In this document: piece after piece, positions 34,476-42,700 of the stretch
Layout of the letters: the number at the start of each line of letters is the position of its first letter
Numbering within the stretch: position 1 is the first letter of the stretch
Origin: Methanobrevibacter thaueri
Lineage (GTDB): Archaea; Methanobacteriota; Methanobacteria; Methanobacteriales; Methanobacteriaceae
Assembly: GCF_003111625.1 (NCBI RefSeq)
Contig: NZ_MZGS01000017.1
Location: 62,001-126,000, forward strand
Reading direction: 5' to 3'
DNA: 64,000 bases
The notes under the pieces: model-generated
Databases searched by the model: none
What the model was told of the DNA's origin: nothing
What the model saw: only the letters and a program-made list of their open reading frames with translations
Made by a program: the position numbers and the translations under genes

Positions 34476-35453
34476 ATGGCAGAACATGGTCAAGGACATG
34501 GCCATCATGGTCACGGGGGTCAGATGACTCCTGAACAACAAATGCAAATGATTCAGCAAGACATAAGACTTGCAAAGAATTTAGGTCAAATCAAGCATAA
34601 GATTGTAGTAATGAGTGGAAAGGGAGGAGTAGGAAAATCTACAGTGGCTGCAAACATTGCAGAGACATTACAGGCTATGGGCTACAAGACAGGTATCCTG
34701 GATGCGGATATTCACGGACCAAACGTCCCTAAGATGCTCGGTATCGAAATGCTTGAAGAGGAATTCAACCAATATCAATTTGATAAATTTAAAGAACTTG
34801 TTGAAGCTGGTCTTGACACCAGCCTGCCTGAAGAGGAACAACGAGAATATATTGAAAATCAAAGGAAGGAATACCAGCATTCCATTTTCCCTGTTACAAC
34901 CGCAAGTGGATTGAAAGTAATGTCAATGGCATTTCTCATCGATGCGTTGGACAGGCCTATCATCTGGAGAGGACCTCAAAAAACCGGTGCAATCAAGCAG
35001 CTGGTTTCCGACTGCCACTGGGGAAAACTTGACTTTTTAATCATTGACAATCCGCCTGGAACTGGGGACGAACCTTTAACAGTTCTTCAAACCATTCCTG
35101 AAGCCGATTTGGTATTGATGGTCACCACACCTAACGTCGTTTCACAGGAAGACGTATTGAAATGCGTTAAAATGGTTGAAATGATGAACATCAAAAACAT
35201 TGGTCTCATCGAAAACATGGCATACTATATCTGTCCTCACTGTAATGAGAAGCTCAACATATTCGGTGAAGGCAACGGTGAAAAGTTCGCAGAGGAAATG
35301 GAAATCACCTACTTGGGCGATTTGCCAATTGAAGAAAAGGTTTCCGATGCCCCTAATAAGGAAGGTACAATTTCCGTTCTTGACCCTTCAGATGAAGTGT
35401 CCAAGAGATTTGTGGAAATCATTGAAGATATTAAAAAAGAGTTTTTAGAGTAA
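34476..35453 (+). CDS. Mrp/NBP35-type iron-sulfur cluster carrier ATPase
   Basis: A 325-residue P-loop ATPase of the Mrp/ApbC/NBP35 group that carries iron-sulfur clusters to target proteins. The deviant Walker A is MSGKGGVGKST (about 46-56). The dimer-cluster CxxC is in YICPHCNEKL (about 249-258). Two oddities: the first 16 residues are rich in histidine and glycine (GHGHHGHGG), a likely metal-binding lead, and an insert of roughly 30-40 residues, acidic and helical, follows HGPNVPKMLGIE (about residues 90-130). GGAGGAG precedes the start. It is coupled to the upstream flavoprotein gene. Confidence 0.92.
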   Translation: MAEHGQGHGHHGHGGQMTPEQQMQMIQQDIRLAKNLGQIKHKIVVMSGKGGVGKSTVAANIAETLQAMGYKTGILDADIHGPNVPKMLGIEMLEEEFNQYQFDKFKELVEAGLDTSLPEEEQREYIENQRKEYQHSIFPVTTASGLKVMSMAFLIDALDRPIIWRGPQKTGAIKQLVSDCHWGKLDFLIIDNPPGTGDEPLTVLQTIPEADLVLMVTTPNVVSQEDVLKCVKMVEMMNIKNIGLIENMAYYICPHCNEKLNIFGEGNGEKFAEEMEITYLGDLPIEEKVSDAPNKEGTISVLDPSDEVSKRFVEIIEDIKKEFLE

Positions 35454-35840
35454 GCTAGTGTTTATAATATAGCTTACGCTACTAATGTTTACAAGGTATC
35501 CTAAGAAATTAGGATCCTCTTTTAATTTTTTGAAATAATCTAGTTTTTCTATTATGTATTCCTTGTTCTCATCCATCACGTTCAGGGAGAAGTACTGCAT
35601 GCCCAGGGTGTATTCCCTTTCGTCGGTGAATATCGGCACGATATATTCGTCATCATTGCCGTATGGGATTTTAACGGGTTCATTATCCTCGATTGAAATG
35701 ATGAACTGGTTGTCCTGGATGTATTCCTTCATGTCCTGTTCTATTTTTAGGATTGCTTCCTCATTGCCGTTCTCGCCCTGCATGTAGGCAAGATTTATCA
35801 GGTTTTTGAATTCAGGGTGTTTTATTTCTTCAAGTTTCAT
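35445..35840 (-). CDS. SseB-like protein 1
   Basis: A 131-residue protein whose middle, DEYIVPIFTDEREYTLG (about 65-81), is the signature of the SseB N-terminal fold. The C-terminal FLGYLVNISSVSYII follows the family pattern of a hydrophobic strand after a short acidic run. The biochemical role of SseB-like proteins is poorly known. It begins 13 bases after the msrAB stop, so it is probably in the msrAB operon. Three more members of this kind are encoded at 37.3-38.4 kb. It overlaps the mrp stop by nine bases, convergent. Confidence 0.72.
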   Translation of the reverse strand: MKLEEIKHPEFKNLINLAYMQGENGNEEAILKIEQDMKEYIQDNQFIISIEDNEPVKIPYGNDDEYIVPIFTDEREYTLGMQYFSLNVMDENKEYIIEKLDYFKKLKEDPNFLGYLVNISSVSYIINTSLL

Positions 35841-35853
35841 TGTATCATTATTT

Positions 35854-36759
35854 CTATTTTTTGTTATTTAACAATTCATCTTTTGGTATGAATTTCAATG
35901 CTGCAGAGTTTATGCAGTACCTTGGACTTCCTCCAGGTCCGTCATCAAAGAGATGGCCCAGATGTGAGTTTGACTTTGCGCTTCTAACCTCTATTCGTGT
36001 TGTGCCGTGTGAGAAGTCCCTGTGCTTTTTAATCACATCATCAGAAACTGGCCTTGAAAATGCCGGCCATCCGCATCCTGAGTCGAACTTGTCCTCTGAA
36101 GAGAAGAGAACTTCACCGTTTACAACGTCTACATACACACCATCTTCAAAAAAGTCATCATACTTTCCACTGAATGGCGGTTCTGTCATAGAAAGCTGTG
36201 TTATTTCATACTCTTCACGAGTCAAGTGGTCGAATTCTTCATCGTCTATTAAATTTAAATCAACATGACAATAGCCCTGCGGATTCCTTTCAAGATACTT
36301 CTGATGATAGTCCTCGGCAGGATAGAAATTGCCTATTGCACGGGCCTCGACAACAATCCTTTTTGATGACTCCTTCTGTTTTTGCCTCAGGAAATTGATG
36401 ACGGTGTCCCTTTGTGACTCCTCCTGCCAGTAGATTCCTGTTCTGTACTGGGTTCCGATGTCTGCACCCTGACGATTTTTGCTGTACGGATCGATAATCC
36501 TGAAAAAATTCTCAAGGATTTCCTCCAGGGAGATTATTTTCGGGTTGTAGGTTGCCTTGACCGTTTCGGCATGGCCTGTCCTTCCGCTGCAAACCTTTTC
36601 ATATGTTGGTGCAAGGTCATTGCCGTTGGCATAGCCAACCTCGGTGGAGTTGACTCCCTTCAATCTGGAAATGAATGCCTCAACGCCCCAAAAGCACCCT
36701 CCCGCCAGATAGATTACTTGCTGTTTTTCAAACATGTTTAATTGTTTGTTGTTAAACAT
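35854..36759 (-). CDS. Methionine sulfoxide reductase MsrA-MsrB fusion
   Basis: A bifunctional repair enzyme of 301 residues. MsrA covers about 12-165, with the catalytic cysteine in AGGCFWG (C22). MsrB covers about 175-301, with its catalytic cysteine in RYCINSAAL (C282) and the GCGWPAF motif. The MsrB part lacks the two CxxC zinc pairs ([10 protein letters not shown] instead), so it is the zinc-free form. An ATG eight codons inside is another possible start. With FprA it indicates defence against oxygen. Confidence 0.95.
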   Translation of the reverse strand: MFNNKQLNMFEKQQVIYLAGGCFWGVEAFISRLKGVNSTEVGYANGNDLAPTYEKVCSGRTGHAETVKATYNPKIISLEEILENFFRIIDPYSKNRQGADIGTQYRTGIYWQEESQRDTVINFLRQKQKESSKRIVVEARAIGNFYPAEDYHQKYLERNPQGYCHVDLNLIDDEEFDHLTREEYEITQLSMTEPPFSGKYDDFFEDGVYVDVVNGEVLFSSEDKFDSGCGWPAFSRPVSDDVIKKHRDFSHGTTRIEVRSAKSNSHLGHLFDDGPGGSPRYCINSAALKFIPKDELLNNKK

Positions 36760-36813
36760 AAAATATTTTTATTAGGTAAATTAAAATGTATAGTATATAC
36801 TGGAGGAAATTTA

Positions 36814-37008
36814 ATGTTTTACAGTACAATAATGAAAATCGATTCAATTGACAGATTAAGAGACATAAGGGACGCATTGCTTGTGGAACAAGGAATCAAC
36901 CCAACCCGTCAAGGTGAACAGGCCATTAAGGTAGTAGTTGAAAGAATTGATGAAATCCAAGCTACTTTAGACAAATCTGCCACTAAAAACTTAAACAGAC
37001 GTAAGTGA
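36814..37008 (+). CDS. Small protein of unknown function (64 aa)
   Basis: A 64-residue protein, mainly helical (IDSIDRLRDIRDALLVEQG, then a second amphipathic helix), with no motif I recognise. The frame is open from 36742, but GGAGG at 36802-36806 with eight bases to ATG 36814 fixes the start. The stop overlaps the start of the next gene by four bases (GTGA), so the two are coupled. Confidence 0.7.
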   Translation: MFYSTIMKIDSIDRLRDIRDALLVEQGINPTRQGEQAIKVVVERIDEIQATLDKSATKNLNRRK

Positions 37009-37286
37009 TTTTTGTGATAAGAAGGGTCGCATCCTCAAGAAGACTGCTCAGAAAGAGAATGTATAAAGCACCACATTCCAGACACAGGGTTCCGAAATAT
37101 TATCGAGAGAACAAAAACAAGGCCAAACCACATCAGGAAGATTTCAAGAAAATGAACGGACCCCAAATAAAACCTAGAAGAAGACCGAAAAGAGAGGTTA
37201 TTGAAGGGTTTAAGATGTCTTACAGGTATAAGTATTACATGCAAGGCAAACAAGAAGAAACAGATGAAGAAGAATTAGATGATTAA
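37005..37286 (+). CDS. Small very basic protein (93 aa)
   Basis: A 93-residue protein with an arginine/lysine-rich body (IRRVASSRRLLRKRMYKA; IKPRRRPKRE) and an acidic tail (EETDEEELDD). Starts are GTG 37005, overlapping the previous stop, or GTG 37014. There is no family I recognise. Such charge suggests nucleic-acid or ribosome binding, but that is inference. The 3' end overlaps the SseB-like gene 4 stop by 12 bases, convergent. Moderately sure it is real, because of the coupled start. Confidence 0.55.
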   Translation: MIFVIRRVASSRRLLRKRMYKAPHSRHRVPKYYRENKNKAKPHQEDFKKMNGPQIKPRRRPKREVIEGFKMSYRYKYYMQGKQEETDEEELDD

Positions 37287-37541
37287 TTCTTCTTTAGTAA
37301 TTATTTTTTTATCAGAATGAATATCTAAAATCAGACCGCTGAAAGCGTCATCATTTTTCGCAAGTTCACTGAAAAGTTCATCGGATACTTCAGTGGGTTT
37401 GTAATCAACTAATTCTAAATATTCAAAGCCTTTTTCATATTCATCCATATTTGAAAAGACAATTATTTTGAAATCATCAAGACTTCCAGTGACCAGGAAG
37501 TCCTTTTCATGATCCTCGCCGATTGTTGGACAGATATACAT
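37275..37541 (-). CDS. SseB-like protein 4 (short)
   Basis: An 88-residue protein, the shortest of the SseB-like group. It has FKIIVFSNMDEYEKGFEYL (about 25-43) in place of the IPIFT signature, then an acidic stretch and FSGLILDIHSDKKIITKEEL near the end, which lines up with the end of SseB-like proteins 2 and 3. Its ATG directly abuts the stop of the upstream gene, so it is translated with it. Membership is inferred from shared spacing and position in the operon. Confidence 0.6.
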   Translation of the reverse strand: MYICPTIGEDHEKDFLVTGSLDDFKIIVFSNMDEYEKGFEYLELVDYKPTEVSDELFSELAKNDDAFSGLILDIHSDKKIITKEELII

Positions 37542-37985
37542 CTAAAAATCACCATTCCTATCCATATTGAAGTTTTGTGAGTGTGGATTGATTACAAAAC
37601 CCTGGAAACACTCGTCAGCTTCGGCCAAATCAGCAATGTCCTCTGGAGTAATGACCTTCAAGTCAAGCTTATCGAGAAACAGCTTGGATATCTTGGCGCT
37701 GCCGACGGCATATTCGCGCATGTCGGTAAAGATTGGAATTATGTACTCCCTGCTTGTTTCGGTAAGTGTCAGCTTGACCGGCTTTTCCGCCTCGTCAATC
37801 AGTGTGAAGTAAATCTCATCGGGATATGTGTCCCTGATGTTTTTCTTCACTGCCTCAAGCTCTATTGCATCTTCGCTTTTAAGCTTTTTGGCCATTTCAG
37901 CGTATATTTGAATATACTCCTTCAGTTGGCTTTTTGAAGCTTTGACGTTATTTTTCTGATAGTCCCGGTAATCTTCGAGTTTCAT
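37542..37985 (-). CDS. SseB-like protein 2
   Basis: A 147-residue protein with a helical lead (about 1-50), then YIIPIFTDMREYAVGSAKI (about 89-107), the SseB signature. The end is FQGFVINPHSQNFNMDR, very like the NPxS-type ending of SseB proteins. It lies between SseB-like 3 and 4, with two and zero bases between genes. No signal peptide or cysteine pair. Function unknown; this member is the best match of the four. Confidence 0.75.
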   Translation of the reverse strand: MKLEDYRDYQKNNVKASKSQLKEYIQIYAEMAKKLKSEDAIELEAVKKNIRDTYPDEIYFTLIDEAEKPVKLTLTETSREYIIPIFTDMREYAVGSAKISKLFLDKLDLKVITPEDIADLAEADECFQGFVINPHSQNFNMDRNGDF

Positions 37986-37987
37986 AT

Positions 37988-38422
37988 CTATTCACTGCAA
38001 TCGTGGACGTTTTCTGAGAAAATTACGAAATCGCATTGAGGGGCGTCAATTGCAAGACCTAAAAACTCGTCATCTTCAGAGTATGCTTGTACAATTGCGT
38101 TTCCAACCGCCTTGTCATATGCAAAATTAGCCTCACCGGATTCTTCAATGAATGATTCGATTGCCTTTTGTGCCTCTTCCTCGGAGGTGTAGACTGGTAT
38201 GAAGAACTCTTCGTGTTCGTCGTCCTCTCCGCTGACAATCAATGCAACAACCTCTTCATCTTCAGTGTCTGCGTTGTATACGATAGTGAATTCCTCATGG
38301 TATACCATATGATCGATTTCGTGGCCTAAATCATGTAATTCATCAGCCATCTCTTCGTTATCTTCGTCAAAATTATCTTCAAGTTCAATATATTTTTCAA
38401 TTAATTCTTTAAGTTCGCTCAT
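37988..38422 (-). CDS. SseB-like protein 3
   Basis: A very acidic 144-residue protein. A helical acidic N-terminal region (about 1-35) is followed by EEFFIPVYTSEEEAQKAIESF (about 76-96) as the signature and FLGLAIDAPQCDFVIFSE near the end. The open frame extends to 38455, but GTGAT just before ATG 38422 makes this the better start. It is the first gene of a three-gene operon whose upstream region holds a nested inverted repeat. Confidence 0.72.
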   Translation of the reverse strand: MSELKELIEKYIELEDNFDEDNEEMADELHDLGHEIDHMVYHEEFTIVYNADTEDEEVVALIVSGEDDEHEEFFIPVYTSEEEAQKAIESFIEESGEANFAYDKAVGNAIVQAYSEDDEFLGLAIDAPQCDFVIFSENVHDCSE

Positions 38423-38519
38423 AATATCACGTAAAAATAAGTTTTTTAAAAACAAATGAACATTCTCTTCCTAAACACCACTAAAGGAATACAAGCGAAT
38501 GCTCATTTCAACCATCACC

Positions 38520-38592
38520 ATTGTTCATATTATAAAAAAATAGTACATAACAATATGAACAATACTATTTTACTTTTCAACATATATAAAGT
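38520..38592 (-). promoter_or_regulatory. Promoter of the SseB-like operon with nested inverted repeats
   Basis: On the minus strand a TATA-like CTTTATATATG lies at about 38579-38590. A perfect 12-bp inverted repeat, ATTGTTCATATT (38520-38531) and AATATGAACAAT (38552-38563), covers the expected transcription start. A second exact 7-bp pair, AATAGTA (38539-38545) and TACTATT (38563-38569), interlocks with the first. TGTTCAT also recurs near 38454-38464. A repressor site or a leader RNA structure would both fit. Confidence 0.5.
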
Positions 38593-38601
38593 TTTAGTTT
38601 T

Positions 38602-39546
38602 TTAGAAGGTTGATTCTATTGCTTTTATTAGGTTATATATAAATTCATTAGTTTTTACATTAACATTGTTGAGCTTACCTAGTTGGATGACCTTGCCGTT
38701 CAGTGTGTCAATCTCTGTAGGTATCTTCCTTTTAATGTCCTGGTGTGTTGATGAGTAGTGGTTATAGGTGTCCGGAACCAGCTTTGAGTAGAACAGGTCC
38801 CTGTATTCCTCCGGACTTTGCCATAGGGTCTCATATGGGGATGCTTTGATGACCTCAAAAATCTCATCTATGATACTGTTCATTATCTCCAGTGTGTAGG
38901 GGTTTTCGGTCAGCTGGCCGTAGGTGACGTCCAGTATTGCGCCCAGAGGATTTAATGTGCAGTTGTAAAGCATTTTTGCCCACAGGTATTTGTCGACTTC
39001 ATCGGTAATTTCACAGTTTATTCCTGATTCTGTTATCAAGTCAGCTATTTCCTGCAAATCTTTCGGATCTTCTTTTTGAAGGGACCCGAGCAGTATAGGT
39101 TCGGTGTAGACTGTAACTTCACTGACATGTCTTTCGGGTCTTGTAAAACCTGTGATTACCCGTGCTGAGAAGACCTGCTTTTTTGTGAAGTATTCAAGGT
39201 AAAACTCGTCATTACCGAATCCGTTCTGGAAGATGATTATTCTGGTGCTTTCCTTAAGAATGTCCCTGTGGTCATTCAGATTCTTTGCAATGTCCTCATT
39301 TGCGGTTGTTTTTGAGGCTATGAAAATGTAGTCGAAACTGTTTTTTGGGATGTCTTCATATTTCTCATAGACCGGAACGTCCTTAATCTCATAGTGTGTG
39401 AACAGTCCTGTTCTTTTGATTCCGTTTTCCTTTATTGCTTTTGCTGTTTCGCCACGTGCATAGATTGATACATCTGCGCCCTGTGATGCGACTGAAGTTG
39501 CAAGTCCAATCCCGACACCGCCAGCACCTATAACTAGAATATTCAT
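38602..39546 (-). CDS. 2-dehydropantoate 2-reductase (ketopantoate reductase)-like
   Basis: A 314-residue ApbA/PanE-family enzyme; the family reduces ketopantoate to pantoate with NADPH in CoA synthesis. The dinucleotide site is ILVIGAGGVGIGLA (about 3-16), with YARGE at about 29-33. The catalytic-type lysine region is KYLWAKMLYNCTLNPLGAIL (about 186-205). Pantoate kinase is encoded at 23.5 kb. Many genomes have extra PanE-like paralogues with other substrates, so the assignment is by family. Confidence 0.85.
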   Translation of the reverse strand: MNILVIGAGGVGIGLATSVASQGADVSIYARGETAKAIKENGIKRTGLFTHYEIKDVPVYEKYEDIPKNSFDYIFIASKTTANEDIAKNLNDHRDILKESTRIIIFQNGFGNDEFYLEYFTKKQVFSARVITGFTRPERHVSEVTVYTEPILLGSLQKEDPKDLQEIADLITESGINCEITDEVDKYLWAKMLYNCTLNPLGAILDVTYGQLTENPYTLEIMNSIIDEIFEVIKASPYETLWQSPEEYRDLFYSKLVPDTYNHYSSTHQDIKRKIPTEIDTLNGKVIQLGKLNNVNVKTNEFIYNLIKAIESTF

Positions 39547-39613
39547 ATTTTAACCTCAATTTTAATTTTGTCATTGGCAGGTAATATGATTTATTAAACC
39601 TGTTTTTATTGTT

Positions 39614-39677
39614 TTATCAAATAAAATTTAATCATATTTTAATTTTTATCAAGTAAAACTTAAATTTTATATATAAT
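39614..39677 (+). promoter_or_regulatory. Upstream region of the giant adhesin with an 18-base direct repeat
   Basis: TTATCAAATAAAATTTAA (39614-39631) and TTATCAAGTAAAACTTAA (39646-39663) differ at two positions, and their starts are 32 bases apart, about three helical turns. A TATA-like TTTTATATATAAT follows directly (about 39664-39677). This layout suggests two sites for a transcription activator on one face of the DNA. Confidence 0.45.
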
Positions 39678-39759
39678 ATTTTATATATTCTTATAATGTA
39701 AAGTTAGATTTATTTTTTATTATTATAACTTTATAGAAAAATTTAATCGAAGTGGTTGA

Positions 39760-42700
39760 ATGAAGATAAATAAGAATATATTGATATGTGCACTTCTGTT
39801 GCTCATAATGCTATGCGTTATAGGCTCAGCAAGTGCAGAAGATACAAGTATAGATAAAAATTTAACCACATCCGATACTGATGAAATAGCTATTGAGGAA
39901 GGTTATTCTCAAGATGGCTTGGAAGTTTCGGATAGTGAAGAGAAATTAAGTGCTGAACATACGGTAAATAGTTACAGTGAACTCACAACGGCGATAACAA
40001 ATGCTGCTGATGGAGATACTATAATATTAAATGATGGTACTTATGAATTTCCAAGTTCTGCTGGAACTATAACATTAACTAAATCATTAACATTCAAGGG
40101 TGAAAGTAAAAATGGAGTATCAATTGTATCAGCTGGAACTTATAGTATTTTTTCAGTAACAGATAATGGTATTTCATTAAACATTCAGAATTTGAATTTT
40201 AATGGCGTGTCTACTTCAGGTAGCGGTATTGTTGCTATCGGAGGTACAGGAAATTTAGATATTAAGGACTGTAGTTTTGAAAATTGCCAAGCAAAAGCTG
40301 GAGCTGTTAGGTTTTTTGGTTCCGGTAATTGTACAATTAACGGTTTAGTTATTAAAGACCATCAATTATCTTATTCTTCGGCTACAAATTATGCGGTTGC
40401 TTTAACTTTAACAGGAGCAGGAACATATACATTAGATAATGTTTTAATTGATAATGCCAATTACACTTGGACATCATCATCTACCCGAGGTGTAATTTAT
40501 ATTAGTAATCAAAATGCAAAAGCCATAATTAATAATTTAACAATTATGAATTGTGGTGGTAATATGTATGGAATAATAAATAATGCGGGAACAACTACAA
40601 TTACTAATTCAAAAATTACTCGAAATACTATTCCGGGGGCAACTGGAAATGCAATTATACGTAATTCAAATAAATTAACAATTAATCAAACAATAATTTC
40701 TGAAAATATTGCTTCAAATCCAAATGGAGGTTATATAATTCAAGATGCAGGTTCCTCTTCTGTAAAAACAGTATTAGAATTGAATTATAATAATATTTAT
40801 GGAAATAATGCTACAAACATTTATGTTACTACTAATGATCAATATGTTGAATCTGTTAATGCGGATTATAATTACTGGGGCAGTAACTATGATAATTCAG
40901 ATGAGCTTAAAACAGCAACAAATATCGAACAATCAACATGGGCAAATATGGAGGGTGACAATTTTGTTGATCAAGATGGCCAACCATTAGCTAAAGAAAT
41001 TCCTACTTTAAATGATGGTGGGGACGAACCTGAAGTTGAATATGACTTGTATGTGGACTGTTATGCTGCTGATGGTGGAGACGGATCTAAACTCAATCCA
41101 TTTAATTCTATTTCTGCTGCGGTAACTGCTGCGGATGATGGCAATAGTATTTTCATTAGGAATGGTATGTATACAATCGATTCTAAAATAGATCTTGGAA
41201 GTAAATCTTTAAGTTTCATTGGTGAAAGTAATGAGGGTGTTATAATCAAATCTGCCGTTAATACTGCAGTTTTTGAAGCTATTTCTACAGGTGTTAGTTT
41301 AAAATTAGAAAATTTAGTATTCAAAGACAGTTCCACATCTTCTATGGGCATAATTAACTTTGGAAATTATGAAACTAATGCAAAATTAGAGGTTATTAAT
41401 TGTACTTTTGATAATTGTAATGCTAAATTTGGAATGATACATGTTAAAACATTAGGTGATGCTACAATTTCTGATGTTAAAATTTATAATTCCAATTGTA
41501 CTGTTAGTAAAGGGGCTAACGCGATTTACGTTCAATATGCTACTAATAATTTAGATATTAACGGGGTTGTCATTGATAATTGTAATTATGTATCAACTGG
41601 AGGTTATTCATATGGAGTAATTTATATGAATGCTGCAGTATCTAATGCAATTATTGATAACGTTTCAATTACTAATTGTAAAGGAAATATTTATGGTATA
41701 ATTAATGCAAAAGGTAATACTGTCGTTAGGAATTCAAAAATTATGAACAATCAGTTATCTGCATCTACTAATGATATATTCCGTTCTAATAATCCTGGTA
41801 CATTAACTATCGAGCAAAATATTATCATAAACAATACTTGCGGTAGAATTTTTTACAGTAATCAACCTTCATCTTCTACAACAAATACTGTTTTAAATGC
41901 AAATTATAATAATATAGCTAATAATACTTATTCCACCATATATTCTGGAAGTACTGGTTGTGAAATAGATTTTGAATATAACTACTGGGGAAGCAATATT
42001 GCCCCAACCGATCCTAGCGTAACTCACTACGCAATCATGGACAGTCAAGGCCATTTCACCGATGAATCAGGCAATGAACTTGCAAAGGAGATTCCAGTAC
42101 CTTCCGAGGAAGGCGGAGATGAACCTGCAGTTTTAGACATTATCTATGTATCCGACAGCGGCAGTGATGATAATGACGGTTCAATGTCTGCTCCTGTCAA
42201 AAACATTGCAAAAGCTGTTGAACTTGCACAAAAAGGCAAAATTGTTATTTTGGCAGGCAACTACACTTTAACTGAAACATTATCCATAGATAAGGATTTG
42301 GACATTGAAGGTAGGGGAGCTGTTTTAATTAAAGGTTCTTCCCAAATAATTTCAACTTCAAAAGCCCTTAATTTAACCAACATCAAGTTTGACTCCACTG
42401 CTGATGTGACTGGTTCTATTATTTCAACCAATGGTGATTTAAACATTGATTCATGTGCATTTTATGCAGATACCCAATCAGGTAGTGCTATTTACGTTGA
42501 CGGCGGAAATGCAAACATTGCCAATTCAATTTTAATAAATCCTACAGGTTATGCTTTAACCGTATCAAATGCTCCGGCCACTATTGTTGCAAATAACAAC
42601 TGGTGGGGCAAAAACGATGCTGCAAACACAAATACCGATGTGGATTCATGGATTGTGATGGATGCAGGCATTGACCTTGCAAAAATCAATGCAGGTGATG

